The notes beneath the pieces were generated by a model. That model saw only the letters and a list, made by a program, of their open reading frames with translations. It was not told where the DNA came from and made no database searches. 62,746 nucleotides of DNA from CAYJKB01 sp964370625 (GTDB lineage Bacteria; Bacillota; Clostridia; Oscillospirales; Butyricicoccaceae): NCBI GenBank assembly GCA_964370625.1, contig CAYJKB010000007.1:1-62746 (forward strand). The letters are read 5' to 3'. Positions 33,817 through 43,333 of the stretch are shown here, one piece after another; the stretch's first letter is position 1; every line of letters begins with the position of its first letter. The position numbers and the translations under genes are program-made.

Positions 33817-35886
33817 TTACTCATGATGATGAATATGTTCAGAAGTATCAATAACTTGTTGCTGAATGTTAGGAGGAGCGTCATCGTAACGTTCAAATTT
33901 TGAAACGAAACTTGCTCTGCCTTGTGTCATAGAACGAAGTGAGATAGCATAATCTGAAATTTCAGCCATAGGAATTTCAGCATTAATTATTTGTCCCTCG
34001 TCACAAGGGTCCATACCCATTACACGTCCACGACGTTTGTTAATATCACCGATTACATCACCCATATAATGCTCTGGAACTGTAACTTTAATTGAGCTAA
34101 TAGGTTCCATAATTACAGGATTTGCCTGAGCTATACCTGATTTATAAGCAAGTTTTGCTGCCATTTTAAATGATAATTCATTGCTATCAACATCATGATA
34201 TGAGCCATCAAATAAAGTAGCACGAAGCCCTACCATAGGATAACCAGCTAGCACACCATGTTCCATAGCTTCACGAATGCCTTTTTCAACTGCTGGATGA
34301 TAGTTTTTAGGAACGCTACCACCAAAGATGCGTTCTTCAAACGAAAATTCACCATCTGAATATGGTTCGAATTCCATTTTTACATGTCCGTATTGACCAT
34401 GTCCACCAGATTGTTTTTTATGTTTACCTTCAACAGTAACTTTTTTACGGATTTTTTCACGATAAGGAACTTTAGGGGCAGAAAGGGCAACATCTACACC
34501 GAATTTATTTTTAAGTTTAGAACAAATTACATCAAGATGAATATCACCCATACCTGAAATAATATGTTGACCAGTTTCTGAATTAATTTCACTTACAAAA
34601 GTGCGGTCTTCATCAGCGAGTTTATGTAAACCAGCTGAAATTTTTTCCTCTCCACCTTTAACAGTAGGTGCAATAGCTCTTGTATAACAAGGTTCAGGGA
34701 ATTCAACTCCGTCTACAGATACAGCACGAACAACAGCAGATAAAGTATCACCAGTTTTTGTGCTTAATAATTTTGCAACAGCCCCAATATCACCACAAGT
34801 GATTTCAGGAACTTCTGTTGTTTTTTTGCCACGTAAAGTATAGATTTTGCCAATTCTCTCAGCGCCATCAATACGTTTATTTTGTAGAGATGTATCAGCT
34901 TTAATGCTACCTGACAACACTTTGAAATAAGAAATTCTGCCATATTGGTCAGTTGTAGTTTTAAATACTAATGCACAAGCAGAGCCATTAGGATTACAAG
35001 CGATTTCGATTAGTTCACCTTTTTCGTCTTCACAAACTTCAACAGGTGACTCATCAGGAGAAGGCATGAAATCACAAATACCTTTAAGTGTAGCATAAGT
35101 ACCTATACCTGTATAAGCACTGCCACAAAATACAGGGGAAATAAGTAATGATTTAACACCTTGAGAAATACCAGCGATAAGTTCATCATCAGAAAATTCT
35201 TCGCCAGCAAAATAACGTTCCATAAGTTCTTCGGAAAGCTCTGCTACGTTTTCGCAAAGATGTGCTCTATGTTGGTCAACTTTGTCAACCATATCACTAG
35301 GCATTGGAACTTCAATACGGCGATTTCCATCCATCTTATAAGCTTTACGAATAACAACATCAACTACACCAGTTTCTTTTTCGTCTTCTATAATAGGCAC
35401 AACTACTGGACACACAGAAACACCAAATTGTTTTTGCAGTTTGTGTAAAGTTGTGTAATAATCAGCATTATCTTCATCAATCTTTGAAACATAAAACATT
35501 CTTGGCATATAATTATTAGCAAGAGCTTTCCATGCTTTTTCAGTACCTACACCAGGGCCACTTTTAGCAGTTACTACGATAACACCTGCTTCGACTACAC
35601 GAAGTGCTTGATTTACTTCGCCCACAAAGTCAAAATAGCCTGGAGTGTCAATGAAATTAATTTTGCAATCTAAAAATTCTACGGGAGCTACGGCAGAGGA
35701 AATAGAGATTTTTCTCTTAATTTCTTCAGGATCAAAGTCACACACTGTGTTACCCTCTGGGATTTTACCTAAACGGTCTGTTGCGTTTGTCATAAAAAGC
35801 ATACTTTCAACTAATGATGTCTTACCATCACCGCCATGCCCTAAGAGGCATATGTTACGAAGTTTGTTTACTGGATATGTCCCCAT
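33817..35886 (-). CDS. Elongation factor G-like GTPase (EF-G paralogue)
   Basis: The 689-residue protein has all five EF-G domains. The G1 loop reads GHGGDGKTS instead of the AHIDAGKT of canonical FusA, and G3 DTPGYFDFVGEV and G4 SKIDED are present. Domain IV has GHGQYGHVKMEFEP, and the C-terminus contains NKRRGRVMGMDP. Such second EF-G proteins are common in clostridia; paralogues elsewhere act in ribosome recycling or in starvation, but the function of this type is not firmly known. I start at ATG 35886 (MGTYPVNKLRNICLLG), 8 nt after AAGGAGAG; the frame opens earlier without a site. The gene is not in a str operon. Confidence 0.88.
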   Translation of the reverse strand: MGTYPVNKLRNICLLGHGGDGKTSLVESMLFMTNATDRLGKIPEGNTVCDFDPEEIKRKISISSAVAPVEFLDCKINFIDTPGYFDFVGEVNQALRVVEAGVIVVTAKSGPGVGTEKAWKALANNYMPRMFYVSKIDEDNADYYTTLHKLQKQFGVSVCPVVVPIIEDEKETGVVDVVIRKAYKMDGNRRIEVPMPSDMVDKVDQHRAHLCENVAELSEELMERYFAGEEFSDDELIAGISQGVKSLLISPVFCGSAYTGIGTYATLKGICDFMPSPDESPVEVCEDEKGELIEIACNPNGSACALVFKTTTDQYGRISYFKVLSGSIKADTSLQNKRIDGAERIGKIYTLRGKKTTEVPEITCGDIGAVAKLLSTKTGDTLSAVVRAVSVDGVEFPEPCYTRAIAPTVKGGEEKISAGLHKLADEDRTFVSEINSETGQHIISGMGDIHLDVICSKLKNKFGVDVALSAPKVPYREKIRKKVTVEGKHKKQSGGHGQYGHVKMEFEPYSDGEFSFEERIFGGSVPKNYHPAVEKGIREAMEHGVLAGYPMVGLRATLFDGSYHDVDSNELSFKMAAKLAYKSGIAQANPVIMEPISSIKVTVPEHYMGDVIGDINKRRGRVMGMDPCDEGQIINAEIPMAEISDYAISLRSMTQGRASFVSKFERYDDAPPNIQQQVIDTSEHIHHHE

Positions 35887-35920
35887 GTTTTCCACTCTCC
35901 TTAAATTCAATTTTAAATTG

Positions 35921-35949
35921 GGTATAATGCACTTTGTAAGTAATATCAA
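35921..35949 (-). promoter_or_regulatory. Possible promoter of the EF-G-like gene
   Basis: On the minus strand: TTGATA (35949-35944), a 17 bp spacer and TATACC (35926-35921), about 35 bp before the start. Confidence 0.5.
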
Positions 35950-36221
35950 TAAAAATTTACCAAAAAATGTTTATAACATTACTTGTTTGTAATTATACAC
36001 CATTTTTTTCCTTAAATCAACCCTATAAACTATTAATATTAACCAAAATTCTGCTAACACTTTGTACAATATAGAAAATAAACAGATTAATCATAAGTTG
36101 AAATTATCCTTGTTATTAGACAAAATCATCACGAAAAGTCACATAATAAAGTTTGGCATATTGCAATAAATGAAAAAATAATAAATTTACAGAATATTAT
36201 TAAATAAAAGGTGTAAATTTG
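35950..36221. other. AT-rich divergent intergenic region
   Basis: No gene, repeat or clear hairpin is recognised between the divergent promoters of the EF-G-like and lipoprotein genes. Confidence 0.6.
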
Positions 36222-36250
36222 TTGTTGTAATGTGAAAAATGTGATACAAT
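36222..36250 (+). promoter_or_regulatory. Promoter of the lipoprotein/two-component operon
   Basis: TTGTTG (36222-36227), a 17 bp spacer and TACAAT (36245-36250), 42 bp before the lipoprotein gene. Confidence 0.6.
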
Positions 36251-36292
36251 GAAAATGTATAGATATGTTGTTTTTACATAAGGAGTAAATAT

Positions 36293-37624
36293 ATGAGAAA
36301 ATATAGGGCAGGCTTGCTTTTGTTGTTTTGTCTATTTCTGCAAGGTTGTATGTTTCAATCTGGTGATGAATTATTACAAGCACCAAAGCCACCTAATGAT
36401 TATTTAGAATTATCACAAATGTTAGATCAAATATTGGTTGAAGATGTGGCGTATGCATCGCCAGTGTCAGGGCAACACAGAAACCCTGTTCAACTTATAG
36501 ATATTGATAGCGATGGAACGGAAGAAGCGATTTCATTTTTTAGAAAATCACCAACACTTGGCGAATTTACAATATATTTGCACAAGCAAATGAATGGCGA
36601 ATATGTTGAAATGGGAACTATAACAGGGGATGGAACAGAAATTGATTCTGTGCATTATCCTAAATTTTATGCAAATGGTGGACGTGGAATAATTTTGTGC
36701 TGGGAACTTGGAATAGGTGGCACAAAAGGGATGACTGTAGCATCTTTTACAGAGAACGGAACAGTAAAAACCTTAGCAAACACAGAATATATGGATTTTA
36801 CTTATACAGATCTTGATGCTGATGGTATAGATGAAATTGTAACCATTGTATCAGATACAGCATCAGGAAAATTGCGTGCAAGAATTTTTGATTTTGATGG
36901 CACAGAATTAAAAATGCTTGGTGAAGTGGCATTATCAGAAGAAGCTGAAAGTGTGTTTGATATACATTATGGACATGTTACAACAACAACACAAGCTGTA
37001 TATGTGGAAAGTCGTGTTAAAGATAGAACGGGACTTATAACAGATGTATTGGCTATTCCAAATAGCACTTTTATAAACATTACACTTGATAAAGGCGATG
37101 ATTCTTCATCGAACACATATCGAAGTATTTCAGTTGTTTCTGCTGACAAAAACGGAAATAATATATATGAAATTCCGAAGCTTATTATTATGCCGGGCTA
37201 TGAAAATGTTACAGAAGGCGAAATATTATATTATATTGAATGGTATGAATATGAGCTTGATGGGTCTTCCGAAAGAACATTTACAACGTATCAAAATACA
37301 AGTGAAGAATGGCAAATAGTTGTGCCAGAAGTTTGGAAAGAAAATGTTACAGCTATAAGACGACGAGATGGTATGCAAATTTATACAAGTTTTGAAGTTT
37401 ATAATGAAAACGGTGAAAATATACCGATAGCTGAAATATATGCATTTACAGGTGATGACAAAGTGTATATGTCAACAAGACCTGGACATTTCCCATTAGG
37501 AGCTACAGAAACTGTAACTTATACAGCTGTAATTCCAACAGAAGCACAAAATAATCCATTTGCGATGAGTGATGGAGAAATTGCAGCTAATTTTTCAATG
37601 TTGCAAACAAGTTTTATGTATTAA
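36293..37624 (+). CDS. Lipoprotein of unknown function upstream of a two-component system
   Basis: Residues 1-19 form a lipoprotein signal with lipobox LQGC, so Lgt should anchor it to the outer face of the membrane. The 443-residue protein then has repeated acidic motifs (LIDIDSDGTEEAI, YTDLDADGIDEIV) similar to FG-GAP/VCBS calcium-binding beta-propeller repeats, and a beta-rich C-terminal part. It is the first gene of an apparent operon with a response regulator (25 bp) and a kinase. It may be an extracellular input for the kinase; that is inference. No enzyme motif is visible. Confidence 0.75.
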   Translation: MRKYRAGLLLLFCLFLQGCMFQSGDELLQAPKPPNDYLELSQMLDQILVEDVAYASPVSGQHRNPVQLIDIDSDGTEEAISFFRKSPTLGEFTIYLHKQMNGEYVEMGTITGDGTEIDSVHYPKFYANGGRGIILCWELGIGGTKGMTVASFTENGTVKTLANTEYMDFTYTDLDADGIDEIVTIVSDTASGKLRARIFDFDGTELKMLGEVALSEEAESVFDIHYGHVTTTTQAVYVESRVKDRTGLITDVLAIPNSTFINITLDKGDDSSSNTYRSISVVSADKNGNNIYEIPKLIIMPGYENVTEGEILYYIEWYEYELDGSSERTFTTYQNTSEEWQIVVPEVWKENVTAIRRRDGMQIYTSFEVYNENGENIPIAEIYAFTGDDKVYMSTRPGHFPLGATETVTYTAVIPTEAQNNPFAMSDGEIAANFSMLQTSFMY

Positions 37625-37649
37625 ATTTGAAATATAGGGAGTAAACTGA

Positions 37650-38339
37650 ATGAAACGTAAAGTCCTTATTCTTGAAGATGAAGAAAATATTAGAAGTTTT
37701 GTTGTAATAAATTTAAAGCGTGCAGGATATGAAGTGGTGCAAGCTGATAGCGGTGAAAAAGCGCTTGAAGTATATGAACAAAATACAGATATTGCGATAG
37801 CTATTTTAGATGTTATGTTGCCAGGAATTGATGGCTATGAAGTTTGTAGAAGGCTTCGTGCCTTGGGGTATTCTGGTGGGGTAATAATGCTTACAGCAAG
37901 AGTTCAAGAAACTGATAAAATCACAGGACTTATGACAGGTGCTGATGATTATGTAACAAAACCATTTTCTGTGGCAGAACTTACGGCAAGGGTAGAAGCA
38001 CTTTATCGCCGAGTGGGTGGAAAAAGTTTTAGCGATGAAGAAGTTATTACAAGTGATGTATTTAAGCTTGACTTAAGAAGCCGTGAACTTCGCAAAAATG
38101 GAGCAAAAGTAGATCTTACACAAGTGGAATATTCTATTATTAAAAATTTCATGGAAAACCCAAGTAAAGCCATGAATAGAGAAGAAATTTTAAGTCTGGT
38201 TTGGGGTAAAGATTATTCTGGAGAGCTTAAAATTGTAGATGTTAATATTAGAAGACTTAGAATAAAAATAGAGGATGACCCTGCAAATCCAAAATACTTA
38301 GCCACAGTGCGAGGTTTTGGATATATTTGGGAGGGGTAA
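37650..38339 (+). CDS. OmpR/PhoB-type response regulator
   Basis: The 229-residue protein has a receiver domain with the acidic pair at residues 9-10 (LEDEEN), phospho-acceptor Asp54 (AILDVMLPGIDG) and Lys in DYVTKPFS. A winged-helix DNA-binding domain follows (about 130-228; NREEILSLVWG, VDVNIRRLRIKIEDDP, ATVRGFGYIWE). It should be phosphorylated by the kinase encoded 3 bp downstream. Its targets are unknown; the two genes and the lipoprotein form one operon. Confidence 0.94.
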   Translation: MKRKVLILEDEENIRSFVVINLKRAGYEVVQADSGEKALEVYEQNTDIAIAILDVMLPGIDGYEVCRRLRALGYSGGVIMLTARVQETDKITGLMTGADDYVTKPFSVAELTARVEALYRRVGGKSFSDEEVITSDVFKLDLRSRELRKNGAKVDLTQVEYSIIKNFMENPSKAMNREEILSLVWGKDYSGELKIVDVNIRRLRIKIEDDPANPKYLATVRGFGYIWEG

Positions 38340-38342
38340 TTA

Positions 38343-39821
38343 ATGTTTGGTAAAGATAAAAAAGATAATACGGATATAGAAGTTGTAGTAAAACGCAGAA
38401 AAGGTGGCATTAAAGGTCGCTGGATGCGAAATAGCCTTAGTATGGTTGTTATAATTTTGTTGACACTTGTTATTTCTGTCGGTGCAGCATCTATGAACTA
38501 TTACTATTCAAGCGTGCGTGAGAACATAGTAAACAGAACTGCGACAACAGCAAACTTTTTTAACAATTATATAAATACAAGTTATGAACAATTCTATGTT
38601 AATGCTGATGCATATGTAACTGATTTTAAAGAAAAAGACAAAGTAGAAGTTCAAATTATAGATCAATTCGGCAGAATTTTAGTGTCCTCGTCAGGACTTA
38701 GTGCAGGGCTTATTCCTGGAACAAATGATGTTGACGATAGCTTTTTAAACAATAGGTTATCAGAATTTATCGGCGTGGATGGATTATCTGATGAGCGAGT
38801 TATGTCAGTTACAAGTCCACTTTATTATTCAAATGGAGATATTATTGGAGCTGTGCGTTATGTTACAAGTCTTGCAGTGGTTGAAAGGCAAATTGTAATT
38901 ACAATAGTGGCAACAACAATTATTTGTTTGATATTCTTTGCTCTTGTATATCTATCAAATAGATATTTCATAAAATCAATTGTAGAACCTGTGCTTAAAA
39001 TCAATATAATCGCAAAAGGTATTGCAGAGGGCAGATATGGAATGCGACTTCATAAAATTCATGATGATGAAATAGGTGAACTTTGCGACACGATTAACTA
39101 CATGTCTGATGAAATTTTGCGTGCAGAACGCATGAAAAATGATTTTATATCATCTGTATCGCATGAACTTCGCACACCACTAACTTCTATAGGTGGCTGG
39201 AGTGAAACGCTTATAACAGGTGGCTTTGAAGATAAAGAAGAAGTATCGCTAGGGCTTAATATAATTCAAAAAGAAAGTCGCAGACTTACAACAATGGTTG
39301 AAGAGCTGCTTGATTTTGCTAAAATCGAAAGTGGGCGTATGAAGCTTGATGTTGGAGTTTTTGATGTATCAGAAGAATTATATGAAGCAATATTCATGTA
39401 TTCAAATCTAATTAAAACAGGTGAACAAGGTTTGAATTTTGTAAAAGGTGAACAAGATTTCTTTATTAACGGAGATAAACACCGATTAAAGCAAGTGTTT
39501 TTAAACATTATTGATAATGCTGCAAAATATGGAAACAGTGATAAAAAAATAGATATTTCTATTACAAATACGGGGAAAGCTGTAATTGTTAAAGTTCGAG
39601 ATTATGGCGTGGGCATTCCTGAAAAAGAACTTCCGTTTGTTAAAGAAAAATTCTATAAAGGCAGTTCTAAGCAACGTGGAAGTGGTATTGGGCTTGCTGT
39701 TACTGAAGAAATTGTCAAAATGCATGGAGGAAGCCTTGATATCGCAAGTCGAGAAGGCGAAGGAACAGAAGTCTCAATCACGTTGCCAACTCCTGAAGCT
39801 CATGGCAATGAGATGATTTAG
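38343..39821 (+). CDS. Membrane sensor histidine kinase
   Basis: The 492-residue kinase has a basic cytoplasmic start, two membrane helices (about 33-55 and 182-204), and an extracytoplasmic domain between them that resembles a Cache/PAS-type sensor. A HAMP linker (about 205-255), the H box SVSHELRTPLTS with His274, the N box LNIIDNAAKYG and G boxes DYGVGIPEKE and GSGIGLAV follow. It is paired with the response regulator 3 bp upstream. The architecture is like WalK/PhoR-type envelope sensors, but the signal is not known. Confidence 0.93.
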   Translation: MFGKDKKDNTDIEVVVKRRKGGIKGRWMRNSLSMVVIILLTLVISVGAASMNYYYSSVRENIVNRTATTANFFNNYINTSYEQFYVNADAYVTDFKEKDKVEVQIIDQFGRILVSSSGLSAGLIPGTNDVDDSFLNNRLSEFIGVDGLSDERVMSVTSPLYYSNGDIIGAVRYVTSLAVVERQIVITIVATTIICLIFFALVYLSNRYFIKSIVEPVLKINIIAKGIAEGRYGMRLHKIHDDEIGELCDTINYMSDEILRAERMKNDFISSVSHELRTPLTSIGGWSETLITGGFEDKEEVSLGLNIIQKESRRLTTMVEELLDFAKIESGRMKLDVGVFDVSEELYEAIFMYSNLIKTGEQGLNFVKGEQDFFINGDKHRLKQVFLNIIDNAAKYGNSDKKIDISITNTGKAVIVKVRDYGVGIPEKELPFVKEKFYKGSSKQRGSGIGLAVTEEIVKMHGGSLDIASREGEGTEVSITLPTPEAHGNEMI

Positions 39822-39842
39822 AAAGAGAGTTTATATAAAATA

Positions 39843-40766
39843 ATGATAAAAAAAACTACTATTGGTGGACAGGCAATACTTGAGGGTATTGTCATGAAAG
39901 GGCCTTATAAAAGTGCAACAGTTGTAAGACGTCCTGACGGTGAGCTTGAAATTGTAGAGAAAAATGCAAGACCACTATCAGAAAAAAATATGTTTTTTGG
40001 ATTGCCTATTGTAAGAGGGGCTGTAAATTTATTTGGTGCTATGAAAGATGGAATTGAAGCAATTAATTTTTCGGCTCAATTTATAGAGGATGATACAGAA
40101 CCTACTAAATTTGAAAAATGGCTTGCTACAAAATTTAGCTCAGAAAAACTGGAAAAAATATTGATGGGAATAGCTACTGCTTTGGGAATAATTTTACCTG
40201 TTGGGCTATTTATCTTACTTCCAACACTTCTTGCAGAAGTATTAGGAAGTGTTGAAATGCATTCTATTATTAGAAATTTAATAGAAGGCGCTATACGTAT
40301 AGTTATATTTTTGGCTTATATGTACTTTGTGTCAAAATTGCCAGATATTAAAAGAACTTTTCAATATCATGGAGCAGAACATAAAGCAATACATTGCTAT
40401 GAAAGTGGAAAAGAATTAACAGTAGAAAATGTTAAAGCTTGCCCAAGACAACATCCAAGATGTGGAACAAGTTTTTTATTTGTAGTTATGATAATTAGTA
40501 TTCTTGTTTTTTCAGTAGTAACATGGACTAATCCGTGGGTTAGAATGTTGCTTAGAATTGCATTGTTGCCGATTGTTGTTGGTATAAGTTATGAAATCAA
40601 TAGATTTGTCGGAAGACATGACAATGCACTGACAAGAACACTAAGGGCACCAGGGATTTGGCTTCAAAATCTTACAACTTTTGAACCTGATGACAGCATG
40701 ATGGAAGTTGCTATAGAAGCATTAAATAGAGTAATACCAGAAAATGATAATGCTGATAAATGGTAA
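39843..40766 (+). CDS. DUF1385 family membrane protein (YqhQ-like)
   Basis: The 307-residue protein matches the DUF1385/YqhQ family: IGGQAILEGIVMKGP at the N-terminus, then FFGLPIVRGAVNLFGAMKDG, FQYHGAEHKAIHCYE and CPRQHPRCGTSFL, with about four membrane helices. The His/Cys pattern suggests a metal site, but function is unknown. In clostridia this gene regularly lies directly before prmC, as here (18 bp). It starts 21 bp after the kinase gene; its own ribosome binding site (AAAGAGAG) is distant. Confidence 0.9.
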   Translation: MIKKTTIGGQAILEGIVMKGPYKSATVVRRPDGELEIVEKNARPLSEKNMFFGLPIVRGAVNLFGAMKDGIEAINFSAQFIEDDTEPTKFEKWLATKFSSEKLEKILMGIATALGIILPVGLFILLPTLLAEVLGSVEMHSIIRNLIEGAIRIVIFLAYMYFVSKLPDIKRTFQYHGAEHKAIHCYESGKELTVENVKACPRQHPRCGTSFLFVVMIISILVFSVVTWTNPWVRMLLRIALLPIVVGISYEINRFVGRHDNALTRTLRAPGIWLQNLTTFEPDDSMMEVAIEALNRVIPENDNADKW

Positions 40767-40784
40767 TACTTTGGGGGGAAATAG

Positions 40785-41651
40785 ATGACAAAAACGGTAA
40801 ATGATTTATATTTAGAAATAAAAAGTATTTTTGCAAAAAATGATATACCGTCACCAACTTTGTGCGCAAGAGAGCTTTGTGCATTTTCAACAGGAAGAAA
40901 CAAGGATGATATAACAAACTGGGCATACACTTATGTGTTTGATGAAGAAGTATCAAAAGCGATGAACCTTGTACAAAGACATTTAGATGGAGAACCACTA
41001 GCTTATATTTTAGGTGAATGGGACTTTTATGATATGACATTTAAGGTGACACCTGATGTGTTAATCCCAAGGGCAGACACAGAAAGTTTAGTTGAATATG
41101 CACTTAAAAAAGCAGATGAGATGTTATCACCAAAAATACTTGATTTATGCTGTGGCACAGGATGTATCGGGATAATTCTTGCAAAACATATAAAAGGGTC
41201 AAGGGCGATTTCAGTAGACGTATCTGAAGGAGCATTAGAAGTTGCAAGAAAAAATAGCAGAACAGCATCGCTTGGTGCAAGACATATTGTGGCTTATGGG
41301 GATGTGCTGCTAGAAGATACTACAAGATTTGGCAAACTTGATATGATAATTGCAAATCCGCCGTATATACCATCGGATGAAGTGTTAATACTTGATAAAA
41401 GTGTCAAAGAATTTGAACCGCATTTAGCACTTGATGGAGGGCAGGATGGATTGAATTTCTATCGTGCTATAAGTAAAAATTTTAAGAAAAACTTAAATGA
41501 TAATGGATATATAATGTTTGAAGTTGGCAAAGGTCAACATCTTGATGTGGCAGATATATTATATAATGAAGGATATACAGAAATTAATATAATAGAAGAT
41601 TTAACTGGTGTGCAACGAATAGTTTGTGCACAGTACAAGGAAAGGAAATAG
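40785..41651 (+). CDS. prmC: PrmC, release factor glutamine methyltransferase
   Basis: PrmC methylates the Gln of the GGQ motif in RF1 and RF2. The 288-residue protein has the N-terminal helical bundle with YILGEWDFYDMTFKV, motif I LDLCCGTGCIGI and the substrate-binding NPPY in IIANPPYIPSDEV (about 187). prfA is not adjacent. The stop lies 5 bp before the recA start, so the recA ribosome binding site is inside the end of prmC. Confidence 0.95.
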   Translation: MTKTVNDLYLEIKSIFAKNDIPSPTLCARELCAFSTGRNKDDITNWAYTYVFDEEVSKAMNLVQRHLDGEPLAYILGEWDFYDMTFKVTPDVLIPRADTESLVEYALKKADEMLSPKILDLCCGTGCIGIILAKHIKGSRAISVDVSEGALEVARKNSRTASLGARHIVAYGDVLLEDTTRFGKLDMIIANPPYIPSDEVLILDKSVKEFEPHLALDGGQDGLNFYRAISKNFKKNLNDNGYIMFEVGKGQHLDVADILYNEGYTEINIIEDLTGVQRIVCAQYKERK

Positions 41652-41656
41652 ATAAA

Positions 41657-42835
41657 ATGGCAGAAAAAAAACCATCTAAGATAGGGGTTAAACCTCAAAG
41701 TGACCCAGACAAAAGACGTGAGGCATTAGAAACTGCACTTGCAGCTGTAGAAAAGAGTTTTGGAAAAGGCTCTATAATGAGACTTGGGGATAATAATGCA
41801 TTAAATGTATCAGCGATTTCAACAGGCTCATTATCACTAGATGTTGCACTTGGGATAGGTGGATTTCCAAGAGGACGTATTATTGAAGTTTATGGACCTG
41901 AATCATCTGGTAAAACAACTGTAGCACTTCATGCTATTGCTGAAGCACAAAAAGCGGGTGGCGAAGCTGCGTTTATAGATGCAGAACATGCGTTAGACCC
42001 TGTTTATGCAAAAGCACTTGGTGTTGACATAGATAGCCTTTTAGTTTCTCAGCCTGATACAGGTGAGCAAGGGCTTGAAATTGCAGAAGCATTAGTTCGA
42101 AGTGGTGCGATAGATATGATTGTTATTGACTCTGTAGCAGCGCTAACTCCACGAGCTGAAATTGAAGGAGAAATGGGCGATAGTTTTGTAGGTTTACATG
42201 CACGACTTATGTCACAAGCATTAAGAAAACTTGCAGGGGCAATTTCAAAATCAAATTGTGTTGCAATTTTCATAAACCAAATTCGTGAAAAAGTTGGTGT
42301 TATGTATGGTAGCCCAGAAGTTACAACAGGTGGACGTGCGCTTAAATTCTATGCTAGTGTAAGACTTGATGTTAGACGTAAAGAAATTATAAAAGATGGC
42401 GGAACACTGCTTGGAAATCATACACTTGTAAAAGTTGTTAAAAATAAAATGGCACCTCCGTTTCGTGAAGCTGAATTTGATATTATGTATGGTGAAGGCA
42501 TTTCAAAAACAGGTGAACTTATTGATATAGGTTTAGCACATGGATTTGTTCAGCGTAGTGGCGCTTGGTTTTCTATGGGCGAAATGCGACTTGGACAAGG
42601 CCGTGATAATGCTAAATTGTTCATGAAAAATAATCCTGAAATCGCAGTACAATTAGAAAAAGATATAATGGACGCAATTAGAACTGCTAAGAAAAATGAA
42701 ACAGAAGAAAAAGCAGCATCAGCACCTAAAAAAGCTGTACAATCTACAGCAGGGGCTGCTGCAAAAGCGAAAAAATCAGTATCAATTGATGCAGATGATT
42801 TTTCTGATGATGTTCTTGACGATTTAGAGGACTAA
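41657..42835 (+). CDS. recA: Recombinase RecA
   Basis: RecA forms filaments on single-stranded DNA, drives homologous pairing and triggers LexA cleavage. The 392-residue protein has Walker A GPESSGKTT (about 82), Walker B MIVIDSVAAL, loop L1 EGEMGDSFVGLHARLMSQ and the region INQIREKVGVMYG. The acidic C-terminus ends DDVLDDLED. I start at ATG 41657 with AAGGAAA 8 nt upstream; a frame opening at 41624 lies inside prmC. No SOS box was found, as expected for an internal operon gene. Confidence 0.97.
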   Translation: MAEKKPSKIGVKPQSDPDKRREALETALAAVEKSFGKGSIMRLGDNNALNVSAISTGSLSLDVALGIGGFPRGRIIEVYGPESSGKTTVALHAIAEAQKAGGEAAFIDAEHALDPVYAKALGVDIDSLLVSQPDTGEQGLEIAEALVRSGAIDMIVIDSVAALTPRAEIEGEMGDSFVGLHARLMSQALRKLAGAISKSNCVAIFINQIREKVGVMYGSPEVTTGGRALKFYASVRLDVRRKEIIKDGGTLLGNHTLVKVVKNKMAPPFREAEFDIMYGEGISKTGELIDIGLAHGFVQRSGAWFSMGEMRLGQGRDNAKLFMKNNPEIAVQLEKDIMDAIRTAKKNETEEKAASAPKKAVQSTAGAAAKAKKSVSIDADDFSDDVLDDLED

Positions 42836-42856
42836 GGCTAAGAGGACTAATATTAG

Positions 42857-43333
42857 ATGACAGAAGAACATTATAAAAAAGCTATGCATTATGCTGTGGG
42901 AGTGTTATCTCGCAGTATGCATTCTGAAAAAATGTTAGAGGATAAGCTTTTAAAAAAAGAATTTCAACCAGAAATTATAGCTTATGTATTAGAAAGAATG
43001 AAGCTGCTTCGGGCATTAGATGATGTAGCTTATGCTAATGCATTTGTTAGAACGTATCAAAACAAAGGATATGGAGCATATCGTATTAAAAATGAGCTTT
43101 ATATACGTGGAATTAATAAACAAATTGCAGAAGAAGCGATAAAAGCTATAGAAATTCCATATGATAAGCTTATAAAGTTGCTAAATTCTAAATTGCATGG
43201 TGATGTTTCGGATTACAAGCAAAATGAAAAGGCAAAAGCAATGCTATTTCGCAGAGGATATAGTGGCGCTGAAATAGCAGAAATTTTTGCTATATATACA
43301 CAAATGTTGGAGGAAAATATTGATGAATATTAA
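42857..43333 (+). CDS. recX: RecX, regulator of RecA
   Basis: The 158-residue helical protein follows recA by 21 bp, the typical arrangement. RecX caps or disassembles RecA filaments. Conserved stretches are AVGVLSRSMHSEKMLEDKL, the aromatic segment ALDDVAYANAFVRTYQNKG, GAYRIKNELYIRGIN and LFRRGYSGAEIAEIF. Its last 11 bp overlap rimO. Confidence 0.92.
   Translation: MTEEHYKKAMHYAVGVLSRSMHSEKMLEDKLLKKEFQPEIIAYVLERMKLLRALDDVAYANAFVRTYQNKGYGAYRIKNELYIRGINKQIAEEAIKAIEIPYDKLIKLLNSKLHGDVSDYKQNEKAKAMLFRRGYSGAEIAEIFAIYTQMLEENIDEY

Noticed and set aside
35161..35448. Open frame of 95 codons antisense to the EF-G-like gene
   Set aside because: Shadow frame inside a well-supported gene.
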